This document shows positions 1 through 5,080 of a DNA stretch of 10,190 bases, piece after piece. The translations under genes were made by a program, and so were the position numbers. Position 1 is the first letter of the stretch. Each line of letters begins with the position of its first letter. The notes under the pieces were generated by a model that saw nothing but the letters and a program-made list of their open reading frames with translations, ran no database searches and was not told the origin of the DNA. Origin of the DNA: an uncultured Ruminococcus sp. (GTDB lineage: Bacteria > Bacillota > Clostridia > Oscillospirales > Ruminococcaceae); the NCBI GenBank assembly GCA_947167535.1, contig CAMVIL010000020.1:1-10190 (forward strand), given 5' to 3'.

Positions 1-394
1 AGAGCACTGCCGCCATCAGCATGAAAGTGATGAATATGGGGATGGTCTTACATTTTACAAGGTAAGCTATCTTCATGCAGAGCCATCTGAAGAAGCCCGC
101 CTTAGCCATTCCCTCCACCATGAGCATCATGCCTGCGATGAAGACGATGGTCGCCCAGTTGATACCCGAGCTCTCGCTTTCCTCCACCTGATACCAGAAG
201 CTTTTGGTGAAAAACTGCTTAACAGCCAGCGTGTTTAGTATGGCGGTGCCGTCTCTCATGCAGATGCCGAACACGACCAGAAGCGTAAGAGCACCGCTGC
301 CGAGCGTAACATAGTGCCTTTCAATTTTGTCGAGAACTATCATGACGAACATCCCGACAAATATGATAACAGCAAATATCTGTGCTACTATCAT
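1..394 (-). CDS. SLC13/ArsB/NhaD-type ion permease, N-terminal part (runs off the left edge)
   Basis: The first 131 codons of a gene whose 3' end lies outside the window. Seen: a very hydrophobic protein with likely membrane segments near residues 3-22, 33-47, 79-95 and 116-131. A stretch around residues 79-100 (GINWATIVFIAGMMLMVEGM, then AKAGFF) resembles the second conserved helix of the ArsB/NhaD/SLC13 superfamily (typically 'GMM-(I/L)-V-x-(G/I)-(L/M)-x-x-(S/T/A)-G-(L/F)-F'). Family knowledge: these are cytoplasmic-membrane secondary transporters for arsenite, Na+/H+, citrate, dicarboxylates or sulfate, usually 400-450 residues with 10-12 helices. The substrate cannot be told from this fragment. 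The start at 394 is chosen because GGGAGGT at 401-407 lies 6 nt upstream. It is transcribed divergently from the trans-sulfuration-type gene, from its own near-consensus promoter. Confidence 0.75.
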   Translation of the reverse strand, partial: MIVAQIFAVIIFVGMFVMIVLDKIERHYVTLGSGALTLLVVFGICMRDGTAILNTLAVKQFFTKSFWYQVEESESSGINWATIVFIAGMMLMVEGMAKAGFFRWLCMKIAYLVKCKTIPIFITFMLMAAVL

Positions 395-412
395 TGATAT
401 ACCTCCCGTTTT

Positions 413-426
413 GCGGTCGATACCGC
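413..426 (-). promoter_or_regulatory. small GC-rich hairpin in the permease 5' leader
   Basis: Read on the minus strand, GCGGT-ATCG-ACCGC forms a perfect 5-bp stem with a 4-nt loop. It ends only 5 nt before the Shine-Dalgarno GGGAGGT (401-407) of the permease gene, in a leader of roughly 60 nt. It could influence translation initiation or mRNA stability. It is too small to be a known riboswitch, and a chance hairpin cannot be excluded. Confidence 0.3.
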
Positions 427-464
427 GTTGTTTTAGTATTCATGCGTTTTTGCGCACAAATACT

Positions 465-493
465 ATTATAACACTTTTTTGAGGAGAAGTCAA
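465..493 (-). promoter_or_regulatory. sigma-A-type promoter of the permease gene
   Basis: On the minus strand the -35 is TTGACT (488-493) and the -10 is a perfect TATAAT (465-470), separated by exactly 17 nt. This is one mismatch from the housekeeping consensus. Transcription should start near 458, giving a leader of about 60 nt before the ATG at 394. Confidence 0.8.
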
Positions 494-511
494 TGTAATA
501 TTTTTGACTTC
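486..511. promoter_or_regulatory. inverted repeat over the permease -35, candidate operator
   Basis: GAAGTCAA (486-493) and TTGACTTC (504-511) form a perfect 8-bp inverted repeat with a 10-nt AT-rich spacer. The left arm contains the -35 of the minus-strand promoter. The arm centres are about 18 bp apart, close to two helical turns, as expected for a dimeric regulator. The right arm also reads TTGACT on the plus strand, but I see no good -10 at 527-532. No regulator can be named. Confidence 0.4.
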
Positions 512-534
512 GCGTACACCTCGGGTTCTAAAAA

Positions 535-561
535 TTCACCGTCTTTTTACATTTTCACCGT
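535..561 (+). repeat. 8-bp direct repeat TTCACCGT upstream of the trans-sulfuration gene
   Basis: TTCACCGT occurs at 535-542 and again at 554-561, 19 bp apart start to start, each in a similar T-rich setting. The second copy sits in the -35/spacer region of the promoter whose -10 is at 572-577. Spacing near two helical turns and the position suggest a binding site for a regulator of the plus-strand gene. Two short copies could also be chance. Confidence 0.35.
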
Positions 562-577
562 TTTGGTATGCTATAAT
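549..577 (+). promoter_or_regulatory. extended -10 promoter of the trans-sulfuration gene
   Basis: TGCTATAAT (569-577) is a perfect extended -10 element (TG at 569-570, TATAAT at 572-577). With 17-nt spacing the -35 region is ACATTT (549-554), a poor match, so the TGn motif probably compensates. The start site would be near 584, leaving only about 35 nt before the ATG at 619. That is too short for a SAM riboswitch or T-box leader. Confidence 0.7.
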
Positions 578-618
578 AATTAAGTACGTTGTTATCAATA
601 TCGAAAGGAAAGTTGAAA

Positions 619-1821
619 ATGAGCGAAAAGAATCATTACGAAGGCATGGCGCTTGCTACAAGAGCGGTACACGTCGGCGGCGAATCCGACCCCGCAACGG
701 GCGCTATCGAACCCGCTATCTACATGGCGAACAGCTTCGCCCTGCCCTACGACCCCTCCACCATGAACTGGTCTGCGTCGGAAGCGAACATCTACACCCG
801 CAACGGCGGCGTCAATCAGGGCAAGCTTGAGCACAAGCTCTGCGATATGCACGGCTCCGAGGACTGTGTAGTTCTCGCCAGCGGCGTGGCGGCACTGTCG
901 GCGCTCTTCTTCTCCCAGCTGAAAAAGGGCGACCACGTTATCTTCTCCACCGTCACCTACATCGCCACCTACCGCATCTTCAACGAGCTGTGGAACGACA
1001 AGTGGGGCATCGAGACTGACATCGTTGACTGCACCGACCTCGAGAAGGTCAAGGCGGCCATCAAGCCCAACACCAAGTTGATACACTTCGAGACCCCCGG
1101 AAACCCCACCCTCTGCATCTGCGACATCGAGGGCATCGTCAAGCTGGCGCACGAGAGGAAAATACTCGTTTCGGTGGACAACACCTTCTCCTCGCCCTAC
1201 AACACCCGCCCCTTTGAGTTCGGGGTAGACTTTGTGGTAGAGAGCCTGACCAAGTACATAAACGGCCACGGCGACTCCATGGGCGGCGCGGTATTCGGTC
1301 CCAAGGCCGAGATGGACAAGGTGCGCTATCAGGCGCAGGTAAACATCGGCGGCGTCATCAGCCCCTTCAACGCGTGGCTGATACAGCGCGGAAGCCAGAC
1401 CTTCCCGCTGAGAATGCAGGTACACAATGACAACGCCATGGCGGTAGCCGAGTGGCTGGAGCGTCAGCCCTGTGTAAGCTTCGTGGCGTATCCCGGACTG
1501 CCCAGCTTCAAGGACCACGAGCTCGCGAAGAAGCAGATGAAGCGCGGCTTCGGCGGCGTGCTGTCCTTCGGACTCAAGGGCGAGCACGACCTCTACAACA
1601 GAGTAGTCACCCATCTGAAGGTATTCACCTCTGCGGTGTCCCTCGGCAATGCGGAGAGCCTTATCGTATTCCTCGGCGAGGACGACGAGAGAATGTACCT
1701 CTATCCCGAGGAGTTCCACGGCGGATTCTACCGTGTGGCAATCGGCATCGAGGACAAGAACGACCTCATCAACGACCTGAGACAGGCGTTCAGGGCTGAG
1801 GGTCTGGAAACTGTGGACTGA
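619..1821 (+). CDS. PLP-dependent Cys/Met metabolism (trans-sulfuration family) enzyme
   Basis: A 400-residue protein, the usual length for the family that includes cystathionine gamma-synthase, cystathionine beta/gamma-lyases, methionine gamma-lyase and O-acetylhomoserine sulfhydrylase. Seen: Y59-T60-R61 (phosphate clamp given to the neighbouring subunit), A87-S88-G89 (phosphate loop), Y114 (ring stacking), E158-TPGNPT, D187 (pyridine nitrogen, SVDNTFSSP), the Schiff-base lysine K212 in SLTKYINGH, S341-LGNAESL, and R372 (substrate carboxylate) in FYRVAIGIED. The motif after YTR is NGGVNQGKLE rather than the usual xxNPT, and no HP follows SLGxxESL, so the subfamily is unusual and I do not name a substrate. 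The ATG at 619 is preferred over an in-frame TTG at 589 because AAAGGA (604-609) lies 9 nt before it. It appears monocistronic, ending at the terminator at 1840. Confidence 0.9.
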   Translation: MSEKNHYEGMALATRAVHVGGESDPATGAIEPAIYMANSFALPYDPSTMNWSASEANIYTRNGGVNQGKLEHKLCDMHGSEDCVVLASGVAALSALFFSQLKKGDHVIFSTVTYIATYRIFNELWNDKWGIETDIVDCTDLEKVKAAIKPNTKLIHFETPGNPTLCICDIEGIVKLAHERKILVSVDNTFSSPYNTRPFEFGVDFVVESLTKYINGHGDSMGGAVFGPKAEMDKVRYQAQVNIGGVISPFNAWLIQRGSQTFPLRMQVHNDNAMAVAEWLERQPCVSFVAYPGLPSFKDHELAKKQMKRGFGGVLSFGLKGEHDLYNRVVTHLKVFTSAVSLGNAESLIVFLGEDDERMYLYPEEFHGGFYRVAIGIEDKNDLINDLRQAFRAEGLETVD

Positions 1822-1839
1822 TATTTACGCATAAAAATT

Positions 1840-1864
1840 GCCCGATACTTTTGCGGTATCGGGC
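1840..1864. terminator. rho-independent terminator between convergent genes
   Basis: GCCCGATAC (1840-1848) pairs perfectly over 9 bp with GTATCGGGC (1856-1864) across a 7-nt loop, followed on the plus strand by TTTTT (1865-1869). This ends the plus-strand gene, 18 nt after its stop. On the minus strand the stem is followed by AATTTTT, so it probably also ends the rfb operon, whose stop codon is at 1871-1873. Confidence 0.9.
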
Positions 1865-1870
1865 TTTTTG

Positions 1871-3211
1871 TTATTTAAGAGCGTCTCCCAACGTCTTCGC
1901 CATATAATCCAGCTTCTCGTCGGTCATTCCGGGGTATACGCCTACCCAGAATGTGTTCGCCATGATGCTGTCGGTGACGGTGAGACCGCCCGAGATGCGG
2001 TAGGCGTCGGTGCCGCGAATCTGGTCGAAGCAGGGGTGCTTCGTCAGGTTTCCGCTGAACAGCAGGCGGGTCTGTATGCCGTGGGACTCAAGATATCTCG
2101 TCACAGTCGTGCGGTCTGCGCCGCTCTCGGGACGTACCGTTATGAGGAATCCGAACCATGACGGACGGCTTCCCTCAACGGGCTCGGGGAGTATCAGCTT
2201 GTCGGAGTACTGCTCCAGCCTGCTGCGCAGGTACTCCCAGTTGTGGCGGCGCTTCTCGATGAAAGAGGGGAACTTCTTTAACTGCTCGCAGCCGATAGCC
2301 GCCTGCATATCCGTGACCTTCAGATTATAGCCCAGATGGCTGTAAACGTACTTGTGGTCGTAGCCGAAGGGAAGCTCGCCGTGCTGACCGTCGAAGCGGT
2401 GTCCGCAGACGCCGTCGTGTCCCGAGGGGCAGACGCAGTCGCGTCCCCAGTCGCGGTAGGAGAGCACCAGCTTGTCGAGCAGGGGATTGTTGGTGTAGAC
2501 ACAGCCGCCCTCGCCCATGGTGATGTGGTGGGGCGGGTAGAAACTGCTGGTGCCGATGTCGCCCCATGTGCCGGTGAAGCGGGTCTCGCCGTCTATCGTG
2601 TACTGCGAGCCCAGGGCGTCGCAGTTGTCCTCTACGAGCCACAGGTCATGCTTGTCACAGAACTCGCGGACTGCCTTGATGTCAAAGGGGTTGCCCATTG
2701 TGTGGGCTATCATGACCGCCTTGGTCTTGTCGGAGAGCGCCGCTTCAAGCTTTGTGACGTCGATGTTGTACTGGGGGATAGTCACGTCCACGAATACGGG
2801 TACCGCACCGTACTGCATGATGGGCGCTACCGTCGTCGGGAAGCCGCAGGCTACCGTGATGACCTCGTCGCCCCGCTTTATCTGCCGTTCACCCAGCTCG
2901 GGAGCGGTCAGCACCATGAAGGCGATGAGGTTCGCCGAGGAGCCGCTGTTGACCAGCCTCGCATACTTCACGCCTATCCACTCTGCGAACTGCTTCTCGA
3001 ACTGCTTGGAGAATCTGCCTGTGGTCAGCCAGAAATCAAGCATGGCGTCGGTTAGGGCGCACATCTCCTTTTCGTCGAACACTCTCGAGGCGTAGGGCAG
3101 GTAGTCGCCCTCCTTAAAGCTGTCGGGGCGCTGTTTGAAGTCGCGGTAATACTCCGCCACCAGCGATTTTATCTGCTCTCTTGCCTGCTCCTCGTTCTTC
3201 CATTCAGCCAT
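1871..3211 (-). CDS. rfbH: CDP-4-keto-6-deoxy-D-glucose 3-dehydrase (E1, RfbH/DdhC)
   Basis: 446 residues, close to the usual length of about 437. It is a cytoplasmic PMP- and [2Fe-2S]-dependent enzyme of the DegT/AspC aminotransferase-like fold that begins C-3 deoxygenation of CDP-4-keto-6-deoxyglucose. Seen: VNSGSSANL (87-95), VEDNCDALGS (193-202), and FYPPHHITMGEGG (224-236), where His replaces the Schiff-base Lys of ordinary aminotransferases, the hallmark of this dehydrase. There is also a C259-V-C261-x7-C269 cluster which, with C197, fits the four-cysteine Fe-S pattern of the family. C197 to C259 is 61 residues, versus 57 as I recall for the Yersinia enzyme, through a small insertion after C197. 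The ATG at 3211 overlaps the end of rfbG by 8 bp, with GGAG 10 nt upstream, suggesting translational coupling. It is the last gene of the operon. The partner reductase (E3) is not in the window. Confidence 0.93.
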   Translation of the reverse strand: MAEWKNEEQAREQIKSLVAEYYRDFKQRPDSFKEGDYLPYASRVFDEKEMCALTDAMLDFWLTTGRFSKQFEKQFAEWIGVKYARLVNSGSSANLIAFMVLTAPELGERQIKRGDEVITVACGFPTTVAPIMQYGAVPVFVDVTIPQYNIDVTKLEAALSDKTKAVMIAHTMGNPFDIKAVREFCDKHDLWLVEDNCDALGSQYTIDGETRFTGTWGDIGTSSFYPPHHITMGEGGCVYTNNPLLDKLVLSYRDWGRDCVCPSGHDGVCGHRFDGQHGELPFGYDHKYVYSHLGYNLKVTDMQAAIGCEQLKKFPSFIEKRRHNWEYLRSRLEQYSDKLILPEPVEGSRPSWFGFLITVRPESGADRTTVTRYLESHGIQTRLLFSGNLTKHPCFDQIRGTDAYRISGGLTVTDSIMANTFWVGVYPGMTDEKLDYMAKTLGDALK

Positions 3212-4268
3212 TGTTCATCAACTCCAGAAATTCATTTATCTGCCTGTCGGTGATATCCCTGATATCCCCGCCGCCTGCGTAGACCTTGCTCCACTCAACG
3301 GTCCTGGCTATCGCCTGCTCTATCGTCCAGACAGGCTTCCAGCCCAGCACCGCGCGTATCTTCGAGCAATCAAGCTTTAAGAACTTCGCCTCGTGAGGGC
3401 CGTCGTTGCCGATGACGGTCTTAGAAGCGCCCTCGCCCCACTCGCTGACGAAGATGTCCGTCAGGCGGTCGATGGTGGCGCAGTCGGTGTCGTCGGGGCC
3501 TATGTTGTAGCAACCCGCGAGGGTCTTGTTCTCATACTGCATCTGCGCCAGCATAAGGTAGGCGCAGACCGGCTCCAGCACGTGCTGGAAGGGTCTCACC
3601 GAATGGGGACTGCGTATGGTCACCGCCTGATTTTTCATTGCGGCGCGGACGCAGTCGGGGATTATCCTGTCCTCGGCGAAGTCTCCGCCGCCGATAACGT
3701 TGCCTGCCCGCATCGCCGACACCGCGATATCCCTCTCGGAGAAATAGCTGTCGATGTAGCTCTGTGTCACCAGTTCGGAGCAGGACTTTGAGTTGGAGTA
3801 GGGGTCGTAGCCGCCCAGCGGGTCGCTCTCGCGGTAGCCGTACCACCACTCGTTGTTCTTGTATACCTTGTCGGTAGTGATGTTCACCACCGACTTCACG
3901 CTGTCGGAGAGCCGCACGCATTCCAGAATGTTCACGGTGCCCATGACGTTGGTGCGATAGGTGTAGACAGGCTCGCGGTAGCCGCGCCTTACCAGCGGCT
4001 GTGCTGCGAGGTGGAGCACTATCTCGGGCTTTGCGGCGTCAAACGCCTTCTTCAGAGCGTCGAGGTCGGCGATGTCGCCCGTGACGCTCGTCATGCCCGA
4101 ACCGATGTCCGCCAGCTCAAAGAGGGAAGGGTCGGTGGGCGGCTCGAGGGAGTAACCCGTCACCTCAGCCCCCGCGTTGATAAGCAGCCGGCAGAGCCAG
4201 GAGCCCTTGAAGCCTGTGTGCCCCGTGACGAAGACCCGTCTGCCCTTGTAAAACGAAAGATCGAGCAT
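3204..4268 (-). CDS. rfbG: CDP-glucose 4,6-dehydratase
   Basis: 354 residues from the chosen start, as expected for this extended short-chain dehydrogenase/reductase. It converts CDP-glucose to CDP-4-keto-6-deoxyglucose with bound NAD+. Seen: the Rossmann glycine motif TGHTGFKGSW (15-24), NITTDKVY (129-136, with the T-D-K of nucleotide-sugar dehydratases), the catalytic Y157-S-N-S-K161 pair, RAGNVIGGGDFAEDRIIPD (187-205) and RPFQHVLEP (225-233), which is diagnostic of RfbG. Start choice: GGGAGG (4279-4284) lies 10 nt before the ATG at 4268 (MLDLSFYKG) but only 4 nt before an in-frame ATG at 4274 that overlaps the rfbF stop as TGATG. Homologues usually begin close to the F-(Y/W)-x-G motif, which fits 4268; 4274 remains possible (356 residues). 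Confidence 0.93.
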   Translation of the reverse strand: MLDLSFYKGRRVFVTGHTGFKGSWLCRLLINAGAEVTGYSLEPPTDPSLFELADIGSGMTSVTGDIADLDALKKAFDAAKPEIVLHLAAQPLVRRGYREPVYTYRTNVMGTVNILECVRLSDSVKSVVNITTDKVYKNNEWWYGYRESDPLGGYDPYSNSKSCSELVTQSYIDSYFSERDIAVSAMRAGNVIGGGDFAEDRIIPDCVRAAMKNQAVTIRSPHSVRPFQHVLEPVCAYLMLAQMQYENKTLAGCYNIGPDDTDCATIDRLTDIFVSEWGEGASKTVIGNDGPHEAKFLKLDCSKIRAVLGWKPVWTIEQAIARTVEWSKVYAGGGDIRDITDRQINEFLELMNNG

Positions 4269-4273
4269 TGTCA

Positions 4274-5056
4274 TCAGTCCTCCCACTTTTTCCAGGGCGC
4301 GTTGCCCGAAGCCAGAAGCTTCTGGAGTATCTCATACTCGCGGATGTTGTCCATGCACTGCCAGAATCCCTTGTGCATAAAGGACATCAGCTGACCCTCT
4401 TCGGCGAGCCTTACGAGGGGCTGCTGCTCGAAAACGGTGTCGTCGCCCTCTATGTAATCGAATATCTCGGGCTGGAGCACCATATATCCCGCGTTGATGG
4501 GAGCGCCGTCGCTGACGTTCTTCTCGCGGAAGGACTTTACGGCGTTGTCGCCGCCGATGTTGATGATGCCTTTCTGCTGCTGCTGAATAACGGCGGTGAG
4601 GGTAGCCAGCTTTCCGTGGCTCTTGTGGAACTCATAGAGCTCCCTGATGTTGACGTCGCAGACGCCGTCGCCGTAGGTGAGCATAAAGGGATTGTTCCCG
4701 ATGAAGGGCTGTATGCGCTTTACCCGCCCGCCGGTCATGGTGTCAAGACCCGTATCTATAACGGTGACACGCCACGGCTCGCAGCGCTGGTCGTGGATTA
4801 TGACCTCTTCCTTGCCGCTCGTGAAGTCAAAGGTCATGTCGCTCTTGTGCAGGAAATAATCCGAGAACCATTTCTTTATCATGTGCTGCTTGTAGCCCGC
4901 GCAGATGATAAAATCATTGAAACCGTAGTAGGAGTATTCCTTCATGATATGCCAGAGTATCGGATATCCGCCCAGCTCTATCATGGGCTTGGGCTTATAG
5001 ACCGTCTCTTCCGAAAAGCGTGTGCCGTAGCCGCCTGCTAAAAGTACGACCTTCAT
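4274..5056 (-). CDS. rfbF: glucose-1-phosphate cytidylyltransferase
   Basis: 260 residues, full length for the family. It makes CDP-glucose from CTP and alpha-D-glucose 1-phosphate, the entry step of the CDP-deoxyhexose pathway, in the cytoplasm. Seen: the nucleotidyltransferase signature LAGGYGTRFSEET (6-18), K21-P-K23-P-M, the metal-binding aspartate in YGDGV (128-132, D130), NAGYMVLQPEIFDYI (188-202), GFWQCMDNIREYE (230-242, second aspartate D236) and the C-terminal W-K-K-W-E-D. A run of four glutamines (158-161), encoded by a CAG repeat, sits in the loop after LTAVI. AGAGGT (5065-5070) is 8 nt before the ATG. It lies 24 nt downstream of the yfhO-like gene with no promoter between them, and its stop is 5 nt before the chosen rfbG start. 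Confidence 0.94.
   Translation of the reverse strand: MKVVLLAGGYGTRFSEETVYKPKPMIELGGYPILWHIMKEYSYYGFNDFIICAGYKQHMIKKWFSDYFLHKSDMTFDFTSGKEEVIIHDQRCEPWRVTVIDTGLDTMTGGRVKRIQPFIGNNPFMLTYGDGVCDVNIRELYEFHKSHGKLATLTAVIQQQQKGIINIGGDNAVKSFREKNVSDGAPINAGYMVLQPEIFDYIEGDDTVFEQQPLVRLAEEGQLMSFMHKGFWQCMDNIREYEILQKLLASGNAPWKKWED
4574..4585 (-). repeat. (CAG)4 trinucleotide run inside rfbF
   Basis: Four consecutive CAG codons on the minus strand encode Gln158-Gln161 of RfbF. It is a short in-frame simple repeat, so slippage would change the number of glutamines without a frameshift. At four copies it is probably only weakly unstable. Confidence 0.8.
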
Positions 5057-5080
5057 AATGGTGCACCTCTTTCTGTAATG

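Noticed and set aside
589..618. Upstream TTG start extending the trans-sulfuration protein by ten residues
   Set aside because: The extension lies almost at the predicted transcription start and has no Shine-Dalgarno sequence, while the ATG at 619 has AAAGGA at good spacing.
584..618. SAM riboswitch or T-box leader before the trans-sulfuration gene
   Set aside because: The leader from the predicted promoter is only about 35 nt, too short for either element, and no matching structure is visible.
595..1719. Long open frame on the minus strand opposite the trans-sulfuration gene (374 codons)
   Set aside because: It is antisense to a gene with intact family motifs. Its translation is repetitive, rich in V/G/L/E and without recognisable domains, as expected for the mirror frame of GC-rich codons.
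2336..3095. Plus-strand open frames of 239 and 181 codons over rfbH
   Set aside because: They overlap each other and the well-supported rfbH; the translations show no family features.
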